Source: Hygrocybe punicea (lineage: Eukaryota; Basidiomycota; Agaricomycetes; Agaricales; Hygrophoraceae). Taken from it: DNA of 64,000 bases. Both the position numbers and the translations under genes were made by a program. Shown here in pieces: positions 36,957 through 47,713 of this stretch (position 1 is the stretch's first letter; each line of letters starts with the position of its first letter). Location: NCBI GenBank assembly GCA_963556145.1, contig OY744462.1, positions 6,138,001 through 6,202,000 of the forward strand, written 5' to 3'. The notes under the pieces were generated by a model. That model was not told where the DNA came from and searched no databases. It was given only the letters and a program-made list of their open reading frames with translations.

Positions 36957-37467
36957 TAGGGATGACCACGGGTCTTGAACGGGTCGGCTTGGCTGACACC
37001 GCACCTGTACCCGTGAACACCTTACCCAGGGTGGTTTTGACCCACACCGCACCCAAACATCCACGGGTCACGACGGTACACCTTACCTGTGGTGTACCGT
37101 CGCGTCCCGCCGTCCACCACAGCCCCCGTTCCGCTCTGCAACCTCGCAGATGCAGTGCCGGCATCAATTGACATGACGTGCTTGTCTGCGAGGTGATCAA
37201 CATGGGGAACGAGGGGCATGTGCCGTCAGACGCGTTGTAGCGCGTCTGCGAGGTGGACAAGAGGGGGACGAGAGGGGGATGCGTCGCCGTCGTCGCTGTT
37301 GCATGTCCGCAAGGTGGACGAAGGGGGACACGTTGTTGTTGCGTGTCTGTGAGGTGGACAAAGGCCCGGGCCGGGGGACGCATTGTTGTTGTTGTTGCGT
37401 GTCCACGAGGTGGACGAGAGGGGGTGCGTCATCGTTGTTGCTTGTCCGCGAGGTGGACGAGAGGCCC
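36957..37467. mobile_element. Hypervariable TAGGG-end insert with a GCGAGGTGGAC minisatellite
   Basis: It starts TAGGGATGACCACGGG in the F leader. It carries GCATCAATTGACAT (37157-37170). About six imperfect units of GTCTGCGAGGTGGACAAGAG separated by GTTGTTG runs lie at 37180-37467. The right end is missing; it joins directly to a fragment of element B. Confidence 0.6.
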
Positions 37468-37730
37468 GGAAACCAGCTGCCCCCCCGAGGTAAGTCGTTA
37501 AAATGACAGGGTATTGAATGCACTGACTGATCATCATAGCCTATATTGGTACCTGTCCACCACAAAGTGTGCGGGTTATGGACATGGAAGCGCGCAAACG
37601 TGTGTTACGGGAAGAGATCTCGGTGATTGAAGAACGGGTCACAGTGTGGATGAGAGCGCAGACTGAAATGAGGCGGGAGTTGGCGCAGCTGGAGGACGAG
37701 GAGGAGGAGTACGGGGAAGGTGAGGAGTAA
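37468..37730 (+). pseudogene. Fragment of the B-type antisense gene (end of exon 3, exon 4)
   Basis: This matches 21627-21880 in reverse. The exon 3 end, a 50-bp intron (37489-37538) and exon 4 (37539-37730) are present. Exon 4 is open here (DMEARKRVLREEI to EEYGEGEE, stop TAA). In the B copy a TGA replaces CGG at one codon, so this fragment shows the older state. Confidence 0.82.
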
Positions 37731-38050
37731 ACGGGAGATGGTGCGAAAACGCGCGTGCGCCATCCATGTTATATATATGTAAAACAATTTTAGTTGTTTT
37801 TTATATCTGTATAACAAATAACTTGTCCGCTCTCGAATTGAATGAAAGAAGCAAAAGGAAGTGGAGGAACCAAATATAAACTTATCTAGGGGAAAGGCTC
37901 AGTAGATCATCATCGCCGTCAAACCCTGCAAAGACGAAGTCTTGCACGACAAAAGTCTTGCTCTTATCGCGACTTGAATCTTGTGCTACAATAAAAGAAA
38001 AACAAGGTATAGGCGATAAGTGTAAAAATGAGAGGAGGATAGAAATTCAG
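37731..38050. other. Spacer of the reversed B fragment (empty site of solo LTR A)
   Basis: The stretch matches 20522-20603 plus 21388-21626 of element B without the solo LTR. It therefore records the uninterrupted target near 37960-37990. Confidence 0.8.
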
Positions 38051-38501
38051 TCAATCGTCATCAACATCAGAACTGGGTTCCTGTGCTTCAGGAGGTTGAT
38101 CATCGTCAGAAGTGTTTTCGAGTTCGATTAGTCATTGCATGGGAATATCGAGGAAGCGTGGCAGGAGTGAGATTGAATGGCGAGCAAAATAGGGGACAAT
38201 TCGAAACACTGTGATTGGTCAGTGAAAGACAGATCCATCAAGTTCGCAGAGAATGTAAGTGCCGCCAAAGTTGCGCGAAATAACAATGAGGGGACCAAAG
38301 ATAGTGTGGGTGCATTTTCCGGTTTAGCGCTTTCTCTATCTGTGTGTTGCAAATGAGTACTAAGTCACCGCTTTTGAAATCGAAGTTGCGAATCGTCTTC
38401 ATGTGTTGCTTTTCAAAATGTTGTGCCGCTTTCTGGCGAGCGTCGTAGACTTGTGAGTATATGTGATTAATATCGTTGCTACGTTTTTGGAGTGCAATCG
38501 C
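38051..38501 (-). pseudogene. pol: B-type pol, C-terminal fragment
   Basis: The fragment is homologous to 20080-20521 of element B with several indels and changes. It ends where an F LTR starts after tcgc. Together with 37468-38050 it is the 3' part of a second B copy in reverse orientation. Confidence 0.8.
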
Positions 38502-38930
38502 TGTGACGGCGAGTTCTGTTGTAGACCCGAAATGGGAATCTACGAAAGTGGTGATCAGCTAAGAAGTGATCAGAGGAGTAAAGTCTTTCTAAGGTGTCTA
38601 GTCAATCCAACCTGAATCCAGGGTTCCAGATCAGAGGGGAAGTGTAGGGAGTGGAGTACGAAGACTAATATGGAGACGATACGAAGCGAGGACAAAGAAA
38701 TAGAACTGAAGGGGAGTGATAACCTGTATTTTTCTCTATGATGGGATGTAATATGATATGGTGTAATATGATAGGATGCAATGTGATATGGTTGTAGTAT
38801 AAGGGTACATCTTTTATACTACTGGGAGTGATCCTGTGCTGTAGTAACTATGTACTACAACCGAAGGCTGTAACTGATAGGAGTGGAGTGGAGTGGAGGA
38901 ATGCTATGTACTAGGAGACGGGAAACGTAG
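38502..38930 (-). repeat. LTR F, truncated
   Basis: It begins TGTGACGGCGAG after tcgc and follows the reverse complement of 36245-36839 with indels (a GATATGG/GATAGGATG repeat near 38740-38790). It is lost after GGGAAACG. Confidence 0.75.
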
Positions 38931-39611
38931 ATGCACACCAGCCCCCACACCTTCATTCACGCCCCCACGCCTCAGTACGCCCCTCTCCAGTCCCAAACAA
39001 AGTCCCCACACCCGACATCGACCTCACCTTCATCCATCCGCCCCCAATACCCATCTTCTCGGAACCCCGTGTGGCCAGAAGATTCACTGAGCACCACCGT
39101 TTCTATCATTTCACAGCCGTTACTGACCGACCACAACTACGTCCATCCTCTTGGAGCCCCATGTGGCCAGAGGATCACCTGAACAACATCGCCCCTGCCT
39201 CCCCAGTCCCCGTCCTCAATACCCGACGAGCTGATATTTGTAGGATATCATGGTGTCCAACCGACGTCACCTCCACCTTCATCACCTCCGACCCCAATAC
39301 CTGTCTCTATCTTAGTCGAGGCACTTCTCAGGCTCAAGCCCAACAAGTCCCCTTTCGCCAACAAAGTACTGCCAGAAACGTCAATCATTACCAACCTAGT
39401 TATGTTCACCATCAGGGCCACCCGGAAGCTAGAGCAGGAGATGTTAGAGAGGTTAGAGAACTTGGAGAAAAGGTTTTTGGTTTGAGAATCTGTTGCTTCC
39501 TTTTTATTTCGAGTATTTTCCCACCCACTTCCGTTCCCTCCCCTTTTTTTTATTTCTTTATTATCCTTGTGTTTATGACTGAGGGCAGTCATTATTAGAG
39601 TCCCCTGTGGA
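38931..39611 (+). other. Interior of element G, copy 1
   Basis: C-rich sequence is followed by a frame ending in a charged helix (KLEQEMLERLENLEKRFLV, stop near 39484). It then joins a stretch shared with 44890-45012 up to the G LTR. The two copies share the helix end (IESLERRQLVV in copy 2). It may be the tail of a small gag-like protein, with no family recognised. Confidence 0.45.
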
Positions 39612-39853
39612 TGTAGAGATCCATATCTCTGTGGGCACGTATTCTTCTATTTTCCTTCATCCCTCTTCCTTCTGCATTCCCCTCCATTCATTAGATTCCA
39701 TTTCCTTAGTACACTCCCCTTTATAGATACTATACAGTACCTATATGGTGTTTTGTGTACATACATACAAACAAGCTGAGTTTTGGGTTTTCACCCCAAT
39801 GACAAGAACTTGCACACCCCGAATCCATGCCTACAAAGGCCGCATTCACCACA
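39612..39853 (+). repeat. LTR G, 3' copy (242 bp)
   Basis: TGTAGAGATCCATATC to TTCACCACA, the same length as 45013-45254. The next 4 bp are acgc, inside LTR D. Confidence 0.75.
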
Positions 39854-40357
39854 ACGCGTGTGACTGCGACATCTTCACTGTATCTTAACCGCGCAACCCG
39901 GTCTCAATACGCTGAAACACGACCGTTAAACACATCCTATATGTTTGGACACCGAGTCCGATACCAGAAATGTAATTCATCCAGTTTATCTTCTTCTTTT
40001 TGCCGACTTTCATGTGATATTTGCTGTTATTTCAAATCCTTCGCTATTCTGTTCCCGTTTCGTCGCTTTCATGCGATATCTCGCTGCGTTTCTATTTCAC
40101 TCATCCACCCTTAAACCCCTATCCCTTTAGAATATAAAAAATGTCCTGTAGTAGAAAATAAAAGAAGAAGAACCCAGTTCTCCCCTCTCCACTAGTTTGC
40201 ATCTTAAGTTTAAAGATCCAGTCATTTCTACTCAAATCTGCATCTTTTCTCGTTGCGTACTCTCCGCTATTGCGACCTAAGTCGTAGCGTAGAACCCTCA
40301 TCTCATTGCGCCATCACTGCATATCACGCTGTCATCTAGGACACCCAGCTAAGCATT
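39854..40357 (+). repeat. LTR D fragment
   Basis: It matches about 10490-10990 of LTR D with scattered C/T changes. It is truncated on both sides. Confidence 0.85.
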
Positions 40358-40420
40358 GGTGTTGGTGTTTGTTGGGTTTGCTAGGATTGTTGGGCTTGTT
40401 GAGGTTGCTGTCGAAGTCGC

Positions 40421-41321
40421 TGTAGATGTGGGTTCTTGGTGGCTTTGGAACAATAAAGATAAAAGATCCTAACCTGTGGGTGTCAGCGTAGAAGTGACTG
40501 GATAAGTCAGTGTCAGGAATAGTAGTAAAAGGAAGGGAATGTTAGTAAAAGTAAAGCCGCCACGTAAAACTGGACTAATAACGACAAATCCGGCGATGAA
40601 CGGAGTGAAAACGGACAAATAATGAAGAACCCGACGATGCCGACAATGTCGGGTACAGCGGGTCGGGTCGGGTCGGATCGGAAACGATGAACAAATATAC
40701 GGGAACAACGATAAAGACAGCGAAGTGGACTATAAAAAGCTAAGGGTCCACGTGGACGAGCTTTTGAAGGGATTAAAAGGTGATTCTGACTATAGGGAAA
40801 CGGAAACTAAAGGCATCTCTCTTTGTACGGTCGTCGGGGACCGTTTTTATAGTACATGTGTGTGTAGCTACTTTCGGACATGTCTACTTTGGCTGATAGA
40901 AACTACAAAGAAAAGCTGGAATGGGGATGTGGAAAGGGGGGTTGCAAAGCAACGAAGACAGGAATATGGAGGGGAAAATGAATATCCATGAAAAAGATGG
41001 AAAATGTCCTACATATCTCCGAAAGGACGACGGGATGCATAAATATGGTAAGTCCGAAGTCAGGGATTGACTCCAATGAGATCCATCTTCTAGAATTGGA
41101 ACTCCAAGGCGTTTGAGGCTGCCGGATTTGGTCCGAAAGCGGCTGTGACAAAGGCGGCATGTGTCGGGTTACATCGGTCACGTCGGGTCACATCACATCA
41201 CATCACATCAGGTTGCGTCGGGTTACGTCGGGTTCAAATGCGAGTTGAATAGAGGCATCGGGTTCATCCGGATTTGTGATATATCAAGGATACGGACTCA
41301 GAGGGACGTTGACCCTCTACA
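40421..41321 (-). repeat. Solo LTR, family C
   Basis: The LTR is 901 bp, TGTAGATGTGGG to CTCTACA, with a perfect duplication tcgc (40417-40420, 41322-41325). Confidence 0.92.
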
Positions 41322-41591
41322 TCGCGTTGAAAAGTTTTCTTGTTTGTATTTGTTGCCCCATCACGTGACCATTATTTCTTTGTCCAGCCATTTCGCCCCA
41401 CCCCATTTTGGTAGCTCCAGATGGCCCCTCTCCGACGCTTCAATACCCACCAGCTTCAACTCCGTTCACGTTGTACTCCCGATTCCATCTGTTTTTGACA
41501 TCGCTTCTGCTCTTTTCTTCCCACAATGCCGGGATCTTCATTACTTCATATGGATCAACCAGGGATGGTCTCAATCTGAGTCCTGACTGGA
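41322..41591. other. Probable 3' interior of an F-type element
   Basis: The 270 bp lead into an F LTR. They are pyrimidine-rich with a short purine stretch before the LTR. No gene seen. Confidence 0.4.
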
Positions 41592-41962
41592 TGTAGAGGC
41601 TCTGGATCATGTGGATCCATTTCCCCTTCATATCAGACACCGCTCCTGTCCATTCCCATTCCTACATCATCGATTCCACTCTTTCCTATCAATTCTGCTC
41701 CAGATTCCACCTCTGAAATCATTCCTACTCGCAATGCAATGTCCCTAACAACCCGGAATCAGTATGTATATAGTTATATATCATGTATCTTCGTTTCCTG
41801 TCTCCTAGTACATAGCACTCCTCCTATCCTCCTCTCCACTTGCCCCCTATCACTTACAGCCTTCACTTGTAGTACATGGTTACTACAGCACAGGATCCCT
41901 CACAGTAGTATAAAAGTAGCACATTTACACTACAAAACAATATAGAAATACAGGTTATTGAC
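41592..41962 (+). repeat. LTR F, truncated by element E
   Basis: It matches 36245-36618 closely and stops at CAGGTTATTGAC, where E begins. Confidence 0.85.
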
Positions 41963-43840
41963 ATCAGGAAAAACACTTTGGCTCTCACGTTATCCTGGGA
42001 ATGTTGCATTTTCCCAGGGTGTCACAGGAGTGTCTGAGAGTGTCTGAGAGTGTCTGAGAGTGCTGCAGACTACCTCAGAGTCCCATAGAATCCCATAGAG
42101 TTTACATGTTAGAGAATATGTTCTGAACACTGCACCTGTACCCACAGTACTAGTGTTGCCGAAGTTCAATTCGGTCCGGTTCCGCCTTTTTGGCGGAACC
42201 GCGAACTGAACTTCGGGTCCGGTTTGGCGCAGGGCCAAACCCAGACCCAGACGGCATCAAACCGTCTCTCCGCATTCAGTCTGGGTTCAGACGTGTCTGG
42301 ACCCAGGACCGAGGTGGGCTCACCCCCTCATAGCTCTGTTCTCCTCACGAATGGCAGGCACGTATCAATTGATACGGCGCTGCACTTCGCGAGGTAGTTG
42401 GGCTGCGGGGGAGCCATCCAGCGCTGCTGCTGCCATTGCTGTTGCCACTGTCGCTGTTGCTGCCGCTGCCGTGGCCGTTGCTGCCATGGCCGTTGCTGCT
42501 GCAACTGCTGCTGCTGCTGCTGCCATCGCTGCTGCTGCTGCTGCCGGCGCTGCTGCTGGCCGTTGCCGTTGCCGTTGCCAGCGCTGGTGGTGATGGTGGT
42601 GGTGATGTTGCAGCTGTCCACGGCGTGGGTGGTGTTGCTGCCATGGCTGCTGCCAGCATTGCTGCTGTTGCCGGCGTTGCTGCTGTTGCCGGCGTTGCTG
42701 CTGTTGCCGGTGTTGCTGCTGTTGCCGGTGTGCTATTTCCGGCGCTGCTGCTGTTGGCGCTGCTGCTGGCCGTTGCCATCATCATTGTTGCCGTTGCCAT
42801 TGCCATTGCTGGTGGTGGTGGTGGTGGTGGGGTTGCGGCTGTCCCGCGTCCGTTGCCATTGCGTTGGCGTTGGATTGCGTTGGCGTTGGCGTGGGCTCGC
42901 AATGTGGTCGCGGTCAAGTTTCCTGTAACAGATAGTAAAGTTAAGATAAATGATGAGACTTACCACAGTGTGTCCATAAACACGACATGATGTTGCGTTC
43001 ATTGGCCTTGCGTTGTTGTTGTTGGTGAAGAAACCTCGAATCGTGTAATGATCACATGATACGCAATTTCAGACATGAAAATATATATTTTAGTATCTAC
43101 ATAGCTAAATAGAGATTGTGGTTTGCAGTTTGAACTGGGGTTGGATCAGTTCCATTTGGCATTACTAACCTGGGGACTCTGACCCTTTGAAAACTGTTTC
43201 CTAAAAAGTTGTCAATTTTATGGCAATAAAATGATTGCCTTTTTTGGACACCTGACTGCTACATTGGCAATGTTTGGCATGCATTTCTATCAAACACAGA
43301 CAAATGGTCCGTGCACATCTTCAAACACTATATAACTCACATGCTTTGCTTACTCTCCAGCTCACTTAACTTAACGGTGCTTTGTAAGTCAACCAGCTGT
43401 ATTGTCATTGATACTTAATTAATAATAATTTCAGGATAAAGTATTATTTAATAATTGATAGTTAATATTTATTTATATATTAAATACAACTGAAATTACA
43501 ATTAGAATTATATTATTCACCTTTTTAATGTTACTCAGCATTTTGAACTTCTTCTGACTTTGTGAATGAACATCTCAATTACGGATAACAGAAGCATGCA
43601 CTACAGAACAGCATTATTTCAATAACATATACTTCCGAGAGCTCTCAAGACTTCTTTGTGATGGTCTGAGGACCTTCCTCAGAGTGTCTCAGAGTGTCCC
43701 AGAGCGCTCTCAGTGCAGAATAGTCAGCCACTGTGCTTTCAGACCATCCCAGGTCACTCTGAGAGCTCTGGTGCTCTGAGCACTCTGAGACACTCTGAGA
43801 CACTCTGAGAGTGTCTCAGAGCTATAGTGTTTTTCCTGAT
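41963..43840 (+). mobile_element. Non-autonomous TIR element E, copy 2
   Basis: Same ends and subterminal GTGTCTGAGAG and CACTCTGAGA arrays as copy 1. The right 780 bp match 28343-29120. The right end abuts LINE ORF1 in the opposite orientation to copy 1. No transposase. Confidence 0.75.
42151..43048. mobile_element. Hypervariable insert in E copy 2 (TAGTGTTGCC end, CTG/CCG-rich)
   Basis: It starts TAGTGTTGCCGAAG right after CAGTAC, with GGTCCGGTTCCG repeats. A core GTATCAATTGATAC (42362-42375) and CGCGAGGTAGTT follow, then 400 bp of GCTGCTGCC/GTTGCC repeats (42425-42900). Frames on both strands are homopolymer-like (Ala, Leu, Ser). The right limit is approximate. Confidence 0.55.
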
Positions 43841-44456
43841 GGGCCTCTCTCAAGCTGATTGTTGGGTTTTTGTGGCTGGGATGGGGGGGCCTGGGCTGGT
43901 TAACTAAAGCATCCTTGTACATGGTTGAGGTGGCTTCCAGAGCAGTTGATGAGTTTTGGAGCTCGTTGGTGATCTGTAAAAGTTGAGTCTTAGTGCCTTC
44001 TAGATTACTTACTACTTTCTTGGTAACTTCGTCTGCGATCGCGTCAATGATCGGTTCAAGGTTTTGTGCAGTGGGAGTTAGATGATTGGTGTTTAGTCTA
44101 TCGGTTAGTTGTTTGGATAGTGCCATGGCTTTGAGGTCCAGATCCAGGTCTAGAAGGATGAGTGCAATTGGTCTTAAGGTGTTTATTGCATGGCGATTTT
44201 CAGCGAGGTCGATATCCGTGGCTAGATGGAATAGTATTTCAGATAGTGTGGATGCATCATGATTTTTGTGGTCAAGGAAAGGGAACTTAGCAGTGAGGAA
44301 TTCTGCAGCTTCTTCCAGTGTGTCTATATCCTTGTGTTCGGTTTCTTCTTGTCTGACGTCTTTCTTTTTTCGTGTAGACGAAGGTTTGGCGGTTACAGGG
44401 TCCTGGTTAGTCGATTTGGGGGCATTTTTACCACTGGGTAGCGCGGATTGGCGCAT
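43841..44456 (-). pseudogene. LINE ORF1, N-terminal part
   Basis: From MRQSALPSGKNAPKS at 44456 the frame runs through Lys-rich, then helical segments (DTLEEAAEFLTAKFPFLD, IDAIADEVTKKVVSNLEG) to ISLREA at the E border. This is where the frame at 29121 (ALQARQILL) would continue, so both belong to the same kind of ORF1. The N-terminal helical part probably mediates multimerisation. The rest of this LINE copy is absent. Confidence 0.75.
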
Positions 44457-45012
44457 GTGTCTGGTAGTTGTTGGTCCTATTGGGTATGGTGGTTCGGTGG
44501 TCTTATTTGTATGAGATATGGTGTATAGAATAGGGCCTATAGCCGCAAGAGAAGAGTTCCTTATTCACTCTATGAGTTTAGTACACTAACCCTCCGCCAT
44601 TGACAACCTCCCCTTCCCTCTCGCTTCACCCTCACCTGCACCACCTTTGACCCCGATACCCCTCGACAACCCCTTCCCACGTGTCCTCAATGGACTTTTC
44701 AGAATCTCTTCCCCCTCAGCACCCAATCCTGACTCTACCCAGTCCATTGTCACCAATGATCTTCCTCCAGCAACCTCACTCACCATCAAGCTTGTCATAA
44801 TCACCCTCAAGGCCCTCAAGATTTTCGAGCAGAGATTAACAGAGATGTCAGAAAGGATAGAGAGTCTGGAAAGGAGGCAGCTTGTGGTTTGAGTTTTATT
44901 TTATCTTTGAGTATATTCCCCACCCACTTTCATTCCCTCCCTCTTTTTTTATATTTCTTTATTATCCTTGTGTTTATGACTGAGGGCAGTCATTATTAGA
45001 GTCCCCTGTGGA
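44457..45012 (+). other. LINE 5' end and interior of element G, copy 2
   Basis: Up to about 44590 the sequence should be the LINE 5' UTR (minus). From there a Pro-rich frame ends in a charged helix (RIESLERRQLVV, stop 44890-44892). It is followed by sequence shared with 39485-39611. Confidence 0.45.
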
Positions 45013-45254
45013 TGTAGAGATCCATATCTCTGTGGGCACATATCCTTCTATTTTCCTTCATCCCCCTTCCCTCTGCATTCCCCTCTCTTCATTATATTCC
45101 ATTTCCTTAGTACACTCCCTTTTATAGATACTATACAGTACCTATACAGTGTTTTGTGTACATACATACAAACAAGCTGAGTTTTTGGTTTTCACCCCAA
45201 TGACAAGGACTTGCACACCCCAAATCCATGCCTACAAAGGCCACATTCACCACA
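45013..45254 (+). repeat. LTR G, 3' copy 2 (242 bp)
   Basis: TGTAGAGATCCATATC to TTCACCACA. The next 4 bp are tcgc, inside an LTR A. Confidence 0.75.
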
Positions 45255-45586
45255 TCGCGCGTACCATCTCCCTTATGGAGATATATAAAAGTATTTCACA
45301 TCTTTTCACAGCTGTTCACTTCTCCCACTCATTTTCCTGTCATCATTGCATCGCAACCTTCTCATCACTACCCTATTTCTGTTCCTCTTTGTTCTCCCTC
45401 ATCGGCCCAGGACTCTCATCCAAAACTAGATAGACATTTTTGTAGTATAAAAACGGTGCCCAAACGCCACGTCAAAATAAGAAACCAGTCCCCCCATTTC
45501 CCCTCACTCAGAATCAGCTTCTCAGTAAAATCATTCACTCACACAACTCATCGGTTCTCTCGACACTCTCCCTGTCATTCTACCAT
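45255..45586 (+). repeat. LTR A, left piece (continues at 58039)
   Basis: It matches 3980-4300 of LTR A (ATCTCCCTTATGG, TAGTATAAAAACGG). The right piece is 58039-58271. The two are split by the TRIM-like element. Confidence 0.85.
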
Positions 45587-45732
45587 TGGAGTGGGTCCGA
45601 GGCTGCTCACACACGAAAGGGGAAGTCACGACAAGATAGGATGGAGTGGGATCAACTAAGACAGGAACGTGCTACATAAGGGATCCAACCGTGGGACCTG
45701 GGTCACGTGACAGCCCAGGCACCACCACTACA

Positions 45733-46766
45733 AGTGTCTCCTCTCTCTGTAGCGATGCCCTCATCGCTAGCAGAAGACAAAAGGAACAAAAGGAACAAAA
45801 AGAAACAGCAGGAACCTAAGGAAAAGCAGAAAGCAGAAGGAGAATGGGGAGAGCATGAGAAAAGGATAAATAGTAGACTAGTCTACTCCAGATGGATCTA
45901 ACAAGGGTGGGTCATTGTGAAAAAAAGATGAAGAAGTGGTAGTGGAATGTGGAAAAGGGGGCAGAACGAGACGGCACGGAGTTGGTGGGTGGGTCATTGG
46001 GTGTGAGTCGACACAAGGGGATGTGGGGCCGCCATATGATGCATGGGCAGGGCTGCGAATGCATCCGTTTGGGGTACGGCCATCGTAGTATGTTGTGTGG
46101 GTGGGGCAATGGGGGATATGACCTTAGGGGTGCTGTGGATGGACTCACGACGTCGTGTACATCGTTTGGGGTCGTATCGTGGGGATGGGCCATTGTGGTG
46201 GTGCATAGACTCGTGGGGGTGTAGGATGTGAGGCTGTGTGTGTGGAAATGGGGTATGGTGGGGTGGGATGTGCCACTCACGTTGGGATGGCTTTGCTGCC
46301 CGGTTTCTGCATGGGGGCATTTGTTCGCATCGGGAATGGGCATATGGGGCCATAAAATGAGTCGGTGTGGGTCCAGGGAATTCGTGGGTGCATGGTACAT
46401 CGTCGTATTTCATGGGGTTTGGTTGGATGCATTGTCCATGCAGGTACAGGCCATTGGGTGGGTATGGAGATGGCAGGCATGAGGGAGTGGACATGAGCAT
46501 GTTGTGCTGTGCCTATTGGATCAAGGAAGTGGGTACCGGTGCAGGTGAGAAGCATTAGTTGGTATGATGATGTGGTGGTTGGCAGCAGATGGGTAGGTGC
46601 AAAAACGGGTTTGATGTGGACGGCGCAGGTGTAGATGGGGCTGCTGGGTTTGTTGCACAAATGTGGGGGGGTCTCGAGCATCTGTGTATTGATCAGAGCA
46701 CCTGTGGGGGTCTGAATAAGAAATGGCCAGTCAAAAACAGGGATGACGATGTCAAAGGCGTGTCTG
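45733..46766 (-). other. Interior of TRIM-like copy 2, left part
   Basis: The plus strand is GGTG-rich. Minus-strand frames (45912-46681) are Pro/His/Ser-rich without a known domain. They may be incidental, as in copy 1. No supported gene. Confidence 0.5.
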
Positions 46767-46770
46767 GCGG

Positions 46771-47545
46771 TGTAAAGGCGAGGTCGGGGTGGCTGCGAAA
46801 TAATAATCCTAAGCCTGTGGGGGTCAGCGTGAAAGTGACTAGGAATAGTCTAGTGAGCTTCAGTAAGATGATAGGATGTAAATGATAAGAAGCCGCCAAG
46901 TAAACTACTGAAATCTATCGAGGCCGGTCGAAGCCGACGGTGTCGGGTACGGCGGGTCAGGTGTCGGGTGACGAGAAACGTAGAGATTAAGATGGTAGAA
47001 GGACGGGGAGAGCGTCGAGGAAACCGACGAGTAGTGTGTGCGATGGATTTTACTGAGAGACTAATTCTCAGAGAGAGGAAACAGGGGGACTGGTTTCTTA
47101 TTTTGAGACAGCGCTTGGGCACCGTTTTTATACTACAAATTTCTGTACCTAGATTCGGATGAGAGTCCTCGGCCGATGAGAGGAAACAAAGGAGAATAAA
47201 AATGGGGAAGTAGGAAGAGCGTTGCGAGGCGACAATGACAGGGAAAATGGGTGGAAGATATAAAAACCGTAAAAGATGCAATATACTTTACTATATCCCC
47301 ATAAGGGAGACGCTAGGCGTGAATAAGGCAAGTCCGATGTCGGGATCCCAGTCCGATGAGATCTATCTTTGATATTTGAAGTTCCGTGAGTTTAGGAGAT
47401 AGACCGACCAGGTACATGAGCGGCCGTGCTAGTCGGTATGCATCGGGTTGTGTCGGGTTCGAGTGTAGATTGTTAGAGACGTCAGGTTCAAGCGGATTCG
47501 CTAGATATCGATGTTACGGCCTCAGAGGGTCGAGGACCCTCTACA
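46771..47545 (-). repeat. 3' LTR of A2
   Basis: TGTAAAGGCGAGG to CCCTCTACA on the plus strand. The purine tract of the element lies next to it at 47546-47560. Confidence 0.95.
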
Positions 47546-47713
47546 TCTCCTTGGGTCTTCTAATAGAGACCATCCGTGGTCGAGAATATGGGGTCTCCAA
47601 ATGCGGGTTGCGAATGTGGCCAATCACGTGAGCGGCCAAACAACGGCAAAGTAAAAAAATAAAAAAATCTCGTTGTTGATCCGACCTTTCCTCTACACCA
47701 TCACACGTCCACA

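Noticed and set aside
42345..42990. Long Ala/Leu/Ser/Gln frames on both strands
   Set aside because: GCTGCTGCC/GTTGCC repeats keep all frames open; the residues are homopolymer-like.
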